Source: Symbiopectobacterium sp051710525 (GTDB lineage: Bacteria; Pseudomonadota; Gammaproteobacteria; Enterobacterales; Enterobacteriaceae). Taken from it: 64,000 bases of DNA. The stretch is from positions 38,076 through 102,075 of the forward strand of contig JBPESR010000010.1 in the NCBI GenBank assembly GCA_051710525.1. Reading direction: 5' to 3'. Shown here one piece after another: positions 29,033 to 39,981 of the stretch (the first letter of the stretch is position 1; each line of letters begins with the position of its first letter). The notes beneath the pieces are model-generated. The model was not told the origin of the DNA. It made no database searches and saw only the letters and a list, made by a program, of their open reading frames with translations. The translations under genes and the position numbers were made by a program.

Positions 29033-29126
29033 AAAATCCTTCTCGATGCATTCTTACTTATCCCTATGTATCCGGAAAAAAGTGGGTCAAATTACGGGTC
29101 ATTCAGTTCGACGAACGGAGTGACCC

Positions 29127-30200
29127 TGTAGTGGCCAACTAATACTGGCCACCGCATTAGACTGTAAGTAGTACAGTCGCTCAGATTCCTTTGGCGTCAG
29201 ACCGCTGTTATACCATATACCAGTGAGGCTGGATGGCACTGTAATAGCCCGTAATGTAGCGGATTATCGCGCTCTGAGCCCCGTTGAAGCTTTTATTATT
29301 ATAGCCCTTCGTCGGCACCCATTCGGTCTTCAGGCTCCGGAAGAACCGCTCCATAGGGGCGTTATCCCAGCTGTTGCCCCGGCAGCTCATATTCTGCTTT
29401 ATCCGACAGTACCACAGGGCCTGCCGATACTGGCAACTGGTATAGTGGCTACCCTGGTCGCTGTGGAGCATCACGCCTGGTGGCCTACCCCGAAACTCCC
29501 AGGCTATCTGCAATGCTTTGACCGTGAGTACCGAATCCAGCGACGTCGACAAGGCCCAGTTCACTGGTTTACGGGCGAACATATCCAGCACCACCGCCAG
29601 ATAAGCATGGCATTTACCCGTCCAGATATAGGTCACATCACCGCACCACACCTGAGCCGGCGCGGTAACCGCGAACTGGCGGTCGAGATAGTTCGGTATT
29701 TCAACGTGTTCATTTACGCCGCGTTTGTATTTGTGGTGCGTCAGTACCTGTGTGGTGCGTCAGTACCTGGCAACTGGCGATATCCAGCTCTTTCCAGCTC
29801 TTTCATCAGCTTACCCTCCAGCCAGCGGCCCATTTTGACGCCAGAGCCTCTGGAGACGATAGTCGCGATGCTTCGGGCGCCGGCGGAGCCGCCGCTGGCA
29901 TTCTCCATTTCAAGACGCGGACTTTTTTCTTCATCTCACGCAGCTCTAGCTGTTCGGGCTTCATAGGAAGCCCGGCGGGCGTTTTCCCATGGCGCGCTAA
30001 CCCAGTGGGTGATAGCCGAATGGCTGACATTAACAACCGCCTCTGCTGCCTTAACGTAGGTATAGCCGTGGTCGACAACCAGCTTTGCTGCTTCAAGCTT
30101 AAATTCTGCCGTGAAATGTTTTGCTATTTGTGGTCACCTGTCGTTGTTGAGGTGAGCATATCACCTCCGATCAGGTGGCCAGTATCAGTGTGCCACAACA
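29127..30200 (-). mobile_element. IS3-family element, copy 1 (decayed)
   Basis: About 1074 bp with terminal inverted repeats TGTAGTGGCCAACTAATACT (from 29127) and TGTTGTGGCACACTGATACT (read from 30200). The orfB part (29208-29651) is a 147-codon frame with the DDE residues in WCGDVTYI, LHSDQGSHYTS and PMERFFRSLKTEW; upstream orfB and orfA (MKNFTAEFKLEAAKLVVDHG) are frameshifted and duplicated near 29739-29790. GTGACC occurs at 29120-29125 and 30201-30206, one base off a perfect flank duplication. It truncates the aldo/keto reductase on its right. Confidence 0.9.
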
Positions 30201-30812
30201 GTGACCGCCGGCAAGATCCGCTATATCGGATTAAGTGAAGCGCTGGTTTCATTGTTGGAGCGTGCACACCGTAAACACCCCGTGCACACCGTAAATACCC
30301 GATTACCGTGCTGCAAATGGAATATTCTCTCTGGACACGCGATGTAGAAGCAGAGATCCTCCCGGCGTGCCGCCGGTTGGGCATTGGTTTTGTTTCCTAT
30401 AGTCCACTCGGGCGTGGCTTTTTGAGCGGTACGTTACGCAGCCCAGAAGATTTGGCTCCGGATGATTTCCGCCGTACCAATCCGCGCTTTATGTACCAAT
30501 CCGCGCTTTATGGGGGATAACTTTGCCAAAAAACTAGCGCTGGTTGAGCAAGTAGAAAAACTTGCCGGGCAAAAGGCGTCACTCCTTAGCAGTTAGCGCT
30601 GGCATGGGTCTTGGTGCAGGGTGACGATATCGTGCCAATTCCGGGCACCAAACGCCGTCGCTATCTGGAAGATAATATCGCCACACTGGATGTTCAGCTA
30701 CCACCAGAGGAACTGGCAGAGATTGAAGCCATCTTCCCAATCGCCGCAGCAGCGGCGATTGTTACGGCACGGAGAGCATGGCTAGGAGAGCATGGCTATA
30801 TAGAGAGCATGG
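30201..30812 (+). pseudogene. Aldo/keto reductase, 5'-truncated and broken
   Basis: Begins at the IS3 end with VTAGKIRYIGLSEA, then ITVLQMEYSLWTRDVEAEIL, GIGFVSYSPLGRGFLSGTLR, and after frameshifts IVPIPGTKRRRYLEDNIATL and PEELAEIEAIFP. This is the C-terminal two thirds of an NADPH-dependent aldo/keto reductase barrel; the catalytic Asp/Tyr/Lys part is gone. Duplications lie near 30264-30300, 30476-30510 and 30770-30805. Confidence 0.85.
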
Positions 30813-30911
30813 CTACATTAATAATCTCCGCTAACAGCGATGAGCACAAAAAAAACATGCTGTCAGGTTACTGACAACCCACTTAAAACAAGTTATTCTC
30901 GCATACATCCC

Positions 30912-30937
30912 GTCATTCCCGCGCAGGCGGGAATCTC
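30912..30937 (+). repeat. Palindromic interspersed repeat (REP-like), copy 1
   Basis: GTCATTCCCGCGCAGGCGGGAATCTC contains an inverted repeat (ATTCCCGC / GCGGGAAT). The whole 26-bp sequence recurs as its exact reverse complement at 48382-48407. A second related block (CGCCGAGGATGACAAGGGAG, 30976-30995) also has a counterpart near 48321-48336. Confidence 0.7.
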
Positions 30938-31083
30938 GTACAAACTGAACGCGTTTCTTCTGGCAGAGGTTCCCGGCTTTCGCCGAGGATGACAAGGGAG
31001 AAACCGGGGATGATATGATAAGAGGGGAAGATCTCGCTTTCATCAACCTGGGGCCTCGGTTTATCACCGAGGTCTGCACACGG

Positions 31084-32188
31084 TTAGCGCGCAGCCGGTT
31101 TGGCATGCTTGCTAGCACGCGTTAATATGGCCTGATACACCTTACCTTGAAGCGTCCGGTTTGGGCCAGCATTCGTGGTTACCAAAAGTGGCATCCAGCA
31201 ACAAAGTGGCATCCAGCAACGCTGGATAAGGCAGGAAGGCGTTAGCGACAATACGTAGCTGCCCGCCAACAATATTGAGGTGATTGGGCGCTGCACGAAT
31301 CAGACGATCGGTCGCACTTAGGCTGGTTTGCAAGCCATCATGAAACGGTGGGTTCGAGACGATCAGGTTAAAACTCCCGGCAATATCCGAGTAGACGTCG
31401 CTGGCAATCACATCGGCTTCCAATTCGTTTAACGTCAGTGTCGAACGGCTGGTCAACAACGCCTCCGCGTTGACATCACTCAGCGTCAAACGCAGCTTTG
31501 GCGACTGGGCGACTGTTTTGCCAACACCGCCCCATCACGCCACTGCCGCTGGCAATATCCAGCACTTTACCTTTCATGTGCTGCGCAAAGTAGGTAACAG
31601 CAGTGCGCTGCCGACATCGAGACCATCTCTTCAACGTAATAGCTGTCTTTCCAGTCATCGAGATTAAATTCAGCAGAATCCTCTAATTAATCGGCCATAA
31701 TACAGAATCCTCTAATCGGCCATAATAAAAGCCCACAGCGCCGCGCGCTGTCAATCTTGGTTAACGGTGCAAAGTCTTCGAGAATACCTTCCGCGCTACG
31801 CACACCGCTGCGGTTCTCACCCACCACAAAAATCTCGCTGCCAACAGCAAGATGCGATAACAAGTTGGCGAGCTGGAACTGCGCTTCCTGTTTGCTCTTT
31901 GGCCAAGCTTCCTGTTTGCTCTTTAGCCAATAGTAAATCATAGTAAATCAGGGTATCGCAGGCGGCCACCTGCTCAGCATCTACCAGCAAACCAAACTGC
32001 GCGTTGTCGCCCATGGTTTTGTTCAGCGGCAACCAATGGTGATATTGTGTGAGATGCACGTGCATCTCCGCCGCGTCAAACTGTGCTGGTAACGTGTCTT
32101 GAATGTCGCCGGCAAACAGCACACGGTGGGAAATAAATTCGTCACTGTGGCGCAGTATCACTTCACTAGCGGGGGTTAATGCTGACAT
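31084..32188 (-). pseudogene. rsmC: 16S rRNA m2G1207 methyltransferase RsmC, broken
   Basis: Starts MSALTPASEVILRHSDEFIS and shows both RsmC domains: NARFS-like MGDNAQFGLLVDAEQV, VGENRSGVRSAEGILEDFAP, KVLDIASGSGVMG (AdoMet site) and the catalytic IVSNPPFHDGLQTSL. Frames change several times; duplications occur at about 31500-31513, 31676-31722, 31886-31940 and 31190-31220. In E. coli it is divergent next to holD; here other genes intervene. Confidence 0.92.
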
Positions 32189-32435
32189 CAGGTGTCGCTC
32201 CTCAAAAATAGAACGGCGATTATACCCTAAATTATCCCGGTTGCAGGGGCGCAAAACGGCAAGAACGCAAACAAAACGCAGTTGTTAGCCTTGAAGATGA
32301 CGCGCAGGTATACTAGATGGCTCTCTATTTTAAGCTAGCGTTTATTAACGCGTTTGGCTGACCCGCTATTATTCCCATCGTTGGAACCTACATCGAAGGC
32401 GTATATCCCCCCCTAATAGCAAAAGGTGACGTTAA
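32189..32435. other. Spacer between rsmC and aroQ
   Basis: No gene is seen in these 247 bases; they would hold the divergent promoters of rsmC and aroQ. Confidence 0.45.
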
Positions 32436-32592
32436 ATGTTTAGTAAAGTGTCAGCAAGGTCGCTGCTTTTAGCCGGACTGTTATTTTCCGAAACGGCATT
32501 AGCCTCCCCCACACAATGCGGCGATCTGGCCTCATTGATTAACTAGCGTTTGTCTTGCATGAAGGATGTTGCGGGGTATAAAGCTGAAAAAT
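32436..32592 (+). pseudogene. aroQ: Secreted chorismate mutase AroQ, truncated
   Basis: N-terminal fragment of the periplasmic (gamma-type) chorismate mutase found in Serratia and Yersinia. A signal peptide (MFSKVSARSLLLAGLLFSET ALA) is followed by SPTQCGDLASLIN, a TAG, then RLSCMKDVAGYKAEK. The gene stops at the IS1 copy D boundary and the rest is missing. Presence of this gene type supports a Serratia/Yersinia relative. Confidence 0.78.
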
Positions 32593-33625
32593 TGTAGTTT
32601 ATTCAATGAATTGATACAGCATCAAACGTAATACTCGTGTTCGATGTAAGTGCCGATGAGCCTATCGTGCATTTCGGATGATGTTGAACCCCCCAACGTC
32701 TTACGATTGGGGCGTTTCAATCGGTTGGGGCGTTTCAATCGGTTGCGCGGCGTCAGATTTTCACGCTCAATACGTTGTGTATACAGTGTTGCCAACAATG
32801 TGTTTTGCTTTTGGAGTTCGTCGTTGTAAGCCCAGTAGCCGTGTTTTGCTTTTGGAGTTCGTCGTTGTAAGCCCAGTAGCCATTAGCGCACCAAAATGCC
32901 ACTCTGAACCCCGAGAACAGTCTTAGTAACTTACGCAGCGTTTTCTTGCTTAGAGAGCCAAATGCATGAGCGATAATCCGCTTCAAACGCGGCTCCCGTG
33001 CATACCACCGCCAGCGCTGTCGTTTTTTGTTGCCAACAAATGACCACATCTCATCAACTTCGCAAATCATCATCAACTTCGCAAATCAGTTGAATTTGCA
33101 GGTTATCCAGTGGCAGCAGCGCTGTCGTTTTTTGTTGCCAACAAATGACCACATCTCATCAACTTCGCAAATCATCATCAACTTCGCAAATCAGTTGAAT
33201 TTGCAGGTTATCCAGTGGCAGCGTTGTTACATTCCGCGGAGAGCGTTTTTTAATTTAAAGTACGCAGACGGCATTGATACTAATGCAGGACGGCATTGAT
33301 ACTAATATGTAACGCCCGAGCAGTGTCACGAATACCCGCATTATTCATTGCCAAGTCAATGAGTTGGTCTGTCATTCCCGGTTGACAGGCACGAAATGAG
33401 TTGGTCTGTCATTCCCGGTTGACAGGCACGATAGGAATAATCGTGCTGGAAGGTGTGTTTACATGACTAACAACGGTAACGCTGATGGGTACTTTTGCCA
33501 TAACCGTGTTTTTTACAGAGGCTGTCTGTTCACAAAACGGGCATCTTACATCAACGTTAGCCACTGTATCTCCACATCCAAAACCGCAGAGATTACACTG
33601 TAATCAACTCATTGAATACTTGACC
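32593..33625 (-). mobile_element. IS1-family element, copy D (decayed, enlarged)
   Basis: About 1033 bp, longer than its relatives because of a 105-bp internal tandem duplication (33012-33221) and smaller ones at about 32713-32745, 32802-32880, 33275-33300 and 33354-33430. The left terminus at 33625 is perfect; the right one at 32593 is degraded. insB and insA are both disrupted. aroQ is truncated on one side and fhuD on the other, so the sequence between them was lost at this element. Confidence 0.9.
33012..33221 (-). repeat. 105-bp tandem duplication inside IS1 copy D, with a nested 19-bp duplication
   Basis: 33012-33116 and 33117-33221 are identical. Each copy contains the same 19-bp internal duplication (33052-33070/33071-33089 in the first). 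The small event therefore preceded the large one. Confidence 0.95.
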
Positions 33626-34208
33626 GTTTGGCACTTTGCTTCGCGTCGGGTTTCCGCGATGTGCAGCACCAACCGCTTGATGTAGCCCGTAGCCCGGCGC
33701 GATCTGCTTTTGCTCGTCAACGCTTGAACCTCGATCTGCTTTTGCTCGTCAACGCTTGAACCTGATGTATGCTGCGGAGCAGCATCTGCTCGAATTTGAT
33801 CGTGAGATGGGCACTCTGGCACAACGTCTTCGTGCTTATTCGCCCCGTCCTTTGCTGCTGTTCTCGCTGCTTGATAGCCGTCGTGCGCTGGTTATTGGCC
33901 ATAACAGCTTATTTAACAACGTGCTCACCCGGCTCGGCTTAACCAATGCCTGCAGGAAGAAACCAACTTTTGGGGTCGCGCTGTGGTAGGATTGAGTGTC
34001 TGGTGCGCTACGAAGACGTGCAAGCGCTGTTCTTTGTTCAGGGCAATACCGCATTGCCGGATGCGGTTTCCCAGTCAGCGCTGTGCGCATGATGCCTTTT
34101 GTTCGAGACAACCGCTGGCAGACCTTGCCTGCGGTCTGGTTTTACGGTGCAACGTTCTCGGCGCTACGCTTTGCACGACTTCTGGTGCAGGCGTTGGAGT
34201 CGACGTAA
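33626..34208 (+). pseudogene. fhuD: Ferric-hydroxamate binding protein FhuD, truncated
   Basis: 3' part of the periplasmic siderophore-binding protein of the fhu system. Recognisable parts: EQHLLEFDREMGTLAQRLRA, SPRPLLLFSLLDSRRALVIG HNSLFNNVLTRLGL, and MPFVRDNRWQTLPAVWFYGA TFSALRFARLL at the end. The 5' part is cut off at IS1 copy D, and frameshifts and a duplication at about 33686-33760 are present. Followed by fhuB 17 bases later, in the E. coli order. Confidence 0.88.
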
Positions 34209-34225
34209 TCGTTGGAGTCGACGTA

Positions 34226-37080
34226 ATGAGAACATTTGGCCTGCTGTGGTTATCTGCACTTACGTTGGTGGCGATTGGGCTGACCGGTGTGAATTTTAGT
34301 CAGTTGGTACCGACACCTCTGTGGTGGCACAGCGTGTGGAGCCCAGATGGATAAGATACCAACCAGATGCTGTTTCATTTTAGCTCTGTTACCCAGAGCG
34401 GTGCTGTCGTTGCTGGTTGGCGTATTGTTTCAGCAAATTTTACGTAACCCGCTGGCGGAGCCTGCGACGCTCGGCGTTTCTGCGGGCGCGCAATTAGGCT
34501 TAGCCCTGGCAACGCTGTGGGCCTTGCCTGGCGGAGAAACAACGCGACAGTTGGCAACTATCGTTGGTGCACAGTAGCAGCGGTGCCATTGTGTTTGGGG
34601 TGGCATCGGGGGGGGGCGTATGTCGCCCATTACCCTAATTCTCGCAGGTTGGTGGTGGGGCTGTATTGTGATTGGTGGTGGGGCTGTATTGTGGTGCGGT
34701 GAAAAGCTTACTCGCTTTTCAACCATGAACGTTTGCAGAGCCTGTTCCTGTGGGGCAGCGGTATACTCAATCAGTGGTTTTGTTGAATATATCATTTATG
34801 AGGCACGGCTCCGTAAGGAGCTCTACCTCTCACCGTAAGGAGCTCTACCTCTCAGGCAATGCGCACGCTCAGTGGCATACCCAGCAACGTTATTTTGTTC
34901 AACGCTTTCACTTGCACCATGGCTTCCCCTACCTACGCATCGTAGTCCCGCAGACTCAGCCGCCCTCCAAACACCTTTTTTATCCGCGATATCGCCGTTT
35001 CCGCCACTGAACGCCGGTGATAACCCACTTTCTTTCTTTTTCCATACACCATTGCTGCCGCTAAGATGCTGATTTGCCACTGAATGATTACGTTCATGGT
35101 ACTTGTCTGGCCAGTATTGCCCCCTTTAGTAGCGGGATAAGCGGCCTGATTTTTTTTCCTCAGCAACACATCATGGCAATAACGGCTATCATAAGTCCCA
35201 TTTGCTGAGGCTTCCCTGATTTTCCGGTGGGTCTGGTTAATCAACCCTGGCAACGCCTGCGCATCAGTCGTTCCGCTGAGCGACAAATCGGCACAGATAA
35301 TCTCATGCGTCGCACTGTCTGCGACCAGGTGAAGCTTGCGCCATACCCTGCAACAGCCAGCGCCATGCTGCCTGCAGAGAGCCCCGCTGACGGAGAGCGT
35401 GGTTATACGTTTTCAAGTTGGTGATTTTGTACTTCTGCTTTGCCACGGTTTGCCACATACAGTCATACAGTCATACAGTCATACAGTCAGGGTAGAGAGT
35501 GATCTGATCTTGCTTACCGCTAAAAGTTCGATTTATTCAACAAAGCCTCAATCAGTATGACTGGGGCGCCGTTTCGTTCCTTTGGCCTCGGATGCTGATC
35601 GGCCTGGTTGTCGTGTTACTCATGATCCGTCCGTTGGTGATGCTGGCATTGGACGATGCCGTTATCCGCAGTCTGGGGGTAAACCTGACGGTGGCGCGTA
35701 TCGCTGGGCTGGGCATCGCCATGGTGCTGAGCGCCATGCTGGTGAGTGTAGAGGGTGTTATCGGGAGTGTAGAGGGTGTTATCGGTTTTATTGGTCTGTT
35801 TGCCCCGCTATTGGCACGCATGTTGGGTACCAGAAGGTTAGGGCCGCCGCTTGCGTTGGCGATGCTGGTGGGGACACTGCTGCTGGTCATCAGCGATCAG
35901 TGCATTATTCATTCTGCTTGCCGCTACTGGCGTGAGGTGCCGACGGGAGTTGTGACCGCGCTGGTGGGCGCGCCGGTCATGCTGTGGTTACTGCCACACC
36001 TGCGCCATATGAATGTGCCTTCGGTGGACATTGTTCGTCAATCGGTGCGTGAATGCGCGCTGACGGTGCGTGAATGCGCGCTGAGTACGCCGGCTATTGA
36101 CCCTCTACGCAGCGTTGCTGCTGCTCCTTCTACTGATTGCGTTGGGTAGCGGGCAGGATAGAAACGGCTGGTATTGGTCGCTGCATGAAATGTGGTACTG
36201 GCGCTGGCCGCGCGTAGTTGCCGCGCTTTCGGCCGGTGCGATGCTTGCTGTCGCGGGCGCTTTGATGCAGAAGTTGACGGGAAATCCAATGGCCAGACCG
36301 GAAGTATTGCGCGTTACCTCGGGAGCTGCTTTTGGCGTGGTTCTGCTGCTGTTATTGGTTCCTGGGGCTGTGTCATCGTAGCGTTGGCTGGCCGGCAGTG
36401 TGCCGGTGCGGGCGGCAGACTTCTGCTGATCATGCTGTTGGCAGACTTCTGCTGATCATGCTGTTGGTAAACCGTGGCGGTTATTCTTCCAATAGTCTTC
36501 TGTTGGTAGGGATTGCCTTGAGCACTGTATTTTCCACTCTGCTGACCTTTATTCTGGTGAGTGGCGATCTCCGTACCGGAGCGCTATTGGCATGGGGCGA
36601 TCTCCGTACCGGAGCGCTATTGGCATGGCTGGCCGGTTCAACTTATAAAGTCAGCACGCAGCAGGCGTACATCTCGGCCCTTATTGCGCTGTTACTACTG
36701 AGCGCCACCCCGCTGATACGCCGCTGGATTGCCATCATGCTGATGGGCGCGAGCGTGGTCCAGTCTGTGGGGATTGCATTGCGTCCTGCGCGTATGTCGA
36801 TTTTATTGCTGGCGGCAAGGTTGGTCGCGACCGCGACATTGGTGATCGGTCCGCTGAGTTTTGATGGCCTTATAACATCCCATTCTACCTATTTTCTTGG
36901 GTTTCGCCGCGCATTGCAACAGGTCGTTATCGCTTCATTGCTTGGCGGCATGCTGATTGGTTGGGACGAGTGTTGATTTTTCCTTATCAAATTCCTGCCG
37001 GTCTGTTAGCGACATTCCTGGGGGCGACGTATTTTACCCTGATGTTACGTGGCAACATTCTACTTGAGAGCAAGAAGTAA
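34226..37080 (+). pseudogene. fhuB: Ferric-hydroxamate permease FhuB, split by IS5-type element
   Basis: Double-length inner-membrane permease that imports hydroxamate siderophore iron with FhuC/FhuD. The first half starts MRTFGLLWLSALTLVAIGL, with NPLAEPATLGVSAGAQLGLA; the second has NPMARPEVLRVTSGAAFGVV and ends FPYQIPAGLLATFLGATYF. An IS5-type element sits at 34776-35547 with a 9-bp target duplication. Further duplications at 35746-35784 (in frame), 36040-36082, 36405-36465 and 36575-36640, plus frameshifts, finish it. The 24-bp duplication at its stop codon (37060-37107) is listed separately. Confidence 0.93.
34776..35547 (-). mobile_element. IS5-family (IS903-like) element in fhuB
   Basis: Terminal inverted repeats GGTTTTGTTGAATATATC (34776-34793) and GGCTTTGTTGAATAAATC (read from 35547) match 16 of 18. 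TCAATCAGT flanks both ends (34767-34775 and 35548-35556), a perfect 9-bp target duplication. The 117-codon frame at 34933-35286 is the C-terminal half of an IS5-type transposase (GYHRRSVAETAISRIKKVFG, LSLRDYDA). At 772 bp the element is shorter than a full-length IS903 and is internally deleted. It contains a 4x8-bp CATACAGT array (35456-35487). Confidence 0.93.
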
Positions 37081-37107
37081 ACCCTACTTGAGAGCAAGAA
37101 GTAAACC
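37060..37107 (+). repeat. 24-bp tandem duplication at the fhuB stop codon
   Basis: Copies 37060-37083 and 37084-37107 each include the last codons and stop of fhuB. Confidence 0.93.
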
Positions 37108-37187
37108 GTATCGCTATTGAGAAGAAGAATAATTATTTACATTTGCAATCAATGGATAAAATTTACCTTTGCAATCAATGGATAAAA

Positions 37188-39433
37188 ATGACAGTGTTAA
37201 TTCATATAGCACGTAAGCCAACCCGGCTTGCGGTGCTCATCGTGGCGTTCTGTGGCACGATAGCATTGCCGATTTTGGCACAGGACACCGCTTCGGTGGC
37301 TGCAAACCCGGCAGCGCAACCGGCCTCTCCAACCGATAGCGTAAAAAAGATACCATGACGGTGATTGCCAAACCGGAAGATAACTTCCGTGCCGGTGGCG
37401 ATCAGTTGGTACCTGCTTATCTGGATGGACAGATCGCCAACGGCGGACGCGTCGGTTTCCTCGGCCAGCAGAACTCTCGCGATGTACCGTTCAATATCGT
37501 CAGCTACACCAGCAGAATGATTGAATTGCAGCAGGCGCAAACCCTGGGCTATGTGGTCAAGAATGATGCGTCGGTGCAAAGCGTGCGCGGCTACGGCAAC
37601 TTTGCGGAAGCCTACCGTATTCGCGGCTTCCGTATTCGCGGCTTTAAACTGGACGGCGATGACATCACTATGGGCGGCCTGTTTAGCGTGATGCCGCGTC
37701 AGATTGTTTCCACCAGCGTCAGATTGTTTCCACCAATATGTATGATTGACCGGGTTGAGATCCTGAAATGGTCCAACGCGTTTCTTAACGGTGTTTCCGC
37801 AGGCGGCAGCGGCGTGGGCTGTGCGGTGAACGTGGAACCTAAAGATAACCGCTTTGGGGTACGCGTCAACCTGCTGCACCGCGAAGGCGAAGCCGCGATT
37901 GACGATCGACGCGAGTGAGTTTCATTTGCTGCTGTCGGACTGGATTATCGTGGCGATCGTTTCCGTTCCTCGCTGGATGCGAGGCTGCCAGCACCAGTAT
38001 CTGCGCGGTGGCCGTCTGGGGATAAACGTTTCGGCTGCCGGGTTACAAGCCATCCCTGAACCGCCAACCAATACCCACAACTATAGCCAGCGCTGGGTCT
38101 ATACCGATATGAAATCCCGCTTCGGGATGCTGCGCGGCGAGTACGATCTGAATAATCATTGGACGCTCTATTCTGGCCTTGGCATGAGTAACACCGAAGA
38201 GATAGGTAATTACAGGACGCCAAAACTGACAACAGCCGGTGATGGCAGCGCTACGCTGGGCCGTTTAAGTTTGGCATATATCGCTCAGAACACCTCATCG
38301 CTAGCAGGTATTCGCGGCAATTTTGCTATCGGCCCGGTCAAGCACGAAGTCAACATGGGCTATTCGGGTAAGTTAACATGGGCTATTCGGGTAATATAGC
38401 AAAATCAGAGCGGTGTACACCATATCTGGCGTACGCCATGTATAAGTACGACTACGCTACAAAAATCTATTATATAACACCTCGGTAGTGGATTTCCCTG
38501 CGACAACAACAGCGGCGTCAATATGGACGATCCTAAAATACGCAACCGCATGCACAACTGGGGAGCTGGCGCTTTCCGATACGCTCTCGGTGCTGGATGA
38601 CATCGTGCGCTTTACCGCAGGGTTGCGCCGTCAAGAGATATTGATATGCAACTATGAATACAGCGGTATCGAGAGTGGCACAGGAGGACGCTTTGAACTC
38701 ACCAAGGTGAGCCCGGTATTCGGCATGGTTGTAAAACCTTGGGAACACGTTTCGATGTATGCTAATCATATTGAGGCATTGCAGCCGGGTACTAAAACCT
38801 CATCTACAGAAGCAGTAAACCGTGGGCAGATATCAGGTATCTACGTACGTTGCCAAACAAAATGAAGTCTGCGTGAAATTTGATTATCAGCGCGTCGGCG
38901 GGTCGCTGGCGTTTTACGAGATCAAACGGCCAAACAGCTTTATCGATTCTGTGAATAAGCTCTATGGCCTTAACGGCGAACAGTGTAATCGCGGTGTGGA
39001 ACTGAATGTGTTTGGTGAGCCGATGTACGGCCTGCGCCTCAACGGCAGCGCTACCTGGCTGGATGCCACTCTGAACAAAACGCGCGCAGGTGCCAATGAT
39101 GGCAATGAGGTCGTGGGTACACCCGGTTACCAGCTGGTATTTGGCAGTGAATATGATGTCCCTTCGGTGGAAGGCTTGACGCTGTCTAGCACCGTGTTGC
39201 GTTACGGTTCACAATACGCCAATGAAGCCAATACGTTAAAACTGAAGCCGTGGACGCGGTTGGATTTGGTAGTGCGCTACAGTACGCCACTGAACGACTA
39301 CACACTGGTGTGGCGTGCCAACGTCGCGGACGTTACCAACGAAAAATATTGGGCATCGGTGGATGATACTGGCACATACGTGACACAGGGCGAACCGCGC
39401 TCGCTGAAACTCTAGGTATCCGTGAATTTTTAA
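37188..39433 (+). pseudogene. TonB-dependent siderophore receptor, broken
   Basis: Outer-membrane ferric-siderophore receptor downstream of fhuDB. A signal peptide region (LIHIARKPTRLAVLIVAFCG) is followed by loss of one A in an A-run near 37347. Then come the plug domain (VPFNIVSYTSRMIE, NDASVQSVRGYGNFAEAYRI RGF, GGSGVG) and barrel strands to the C-terminus. Duplications lie at 37615-37645, 37696-37736 and 38350-38395. Near the end a TAG at 39413 precedes VSVNF-TAA, removing the terminal phenylalanine needed for barrel assembly. Family is clear; the exact ligand is not. Confidence 0.9.
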
Positions 39434-39481
39434 TACTGACCCCGCCTGTTGCTATGGTTTACTGGCGCAGGCGCGTTATTA

Positions 39482-39531
39482 TTTTTTACAGTGGCCACAT
39501 TTACAGTTTTTTACAGTGGCCACATTTACAG
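39482..39531 (+). repeat. 25-bp tandem duplication overlapping the rimI stop codon
   Basis: Copies 39482-39506 and 39507-39531. The second copy contains the rimI stop and last codon, so the reading frame is untouched. Confidence 0.93.
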
Positions 39532-39966
39532 TGGCAACGCCATGATCACCGCATCTTCGCGCCCGTTGGCTGCCGGGTAATAGTTACGCCGTAGCAAAAC
39601 TTCGTTAAACCCCAATTGCTCATACAGCGCGATGGCGTTGGCGTTGGATGCGCGAACCTCCAGCCACAGCGTGGTAATGCCGCGCGCCTCAAGCGTTTCA
39701 ATCAGTTGTTCCAGTAGAAGCCGACCATGGCCTTGCCGTTGGTGGTTGGGATGCACGGCAATATTGAACAACGTCGCTTCATCCAGCACCACCTGGGTAA
39801 TGGTAAACGCCACCAGCGTATCGTCGCGCGTCAATTTCAGGTTCAGGTAGCGTTCGCCCTGATTACTGTTAAAGGTGCTTTCCGTCCACGGGAAAGCGTG
39901 GCTTGCCTTTTCGATGGCAGAGGTGGCAGGCAAATCGTGGGACGTTAGGGGAGAGATAACGTGCAT
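39526..39966 (-). CDS. rimI: Ribosomal protein S18 alanine N-acetyltransferase RimI
   Basis: GNAT-family acetyltransferase that modifies the N-terminal alanine of ribosomal protein S18. The product has AFPWTESTFNSNQGERYLNL, the acetyl-CoA loop VHPNHQRQGHGRLLLEQLIE and LEVRASNANAIALYEQLGFN, NYYPAANGREDAVIMALPL. Length (146 aa) is near E. coli RimI (148). ATG at 39966 is chosen over the TTG at 39975. It lies 15 bases after holD, as expected for the holD-rimI operon. Confidence 0.94.
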   Translation of the reverse strand: MHVISPLTSHDLPATSAIEKASHAFPWTESTFNSNQGERYLNLKLTRDDTLVAFTITQVVLDEATLFNIAVHPNHQRQGHGRLLLEQLIETLEARGITTLWLEVRASNANAIALYEQLGFNEVLLRRNYYPAANGREDAVIMALPL

Positions 39967-39981
39967 GATAAACAACCTGAA

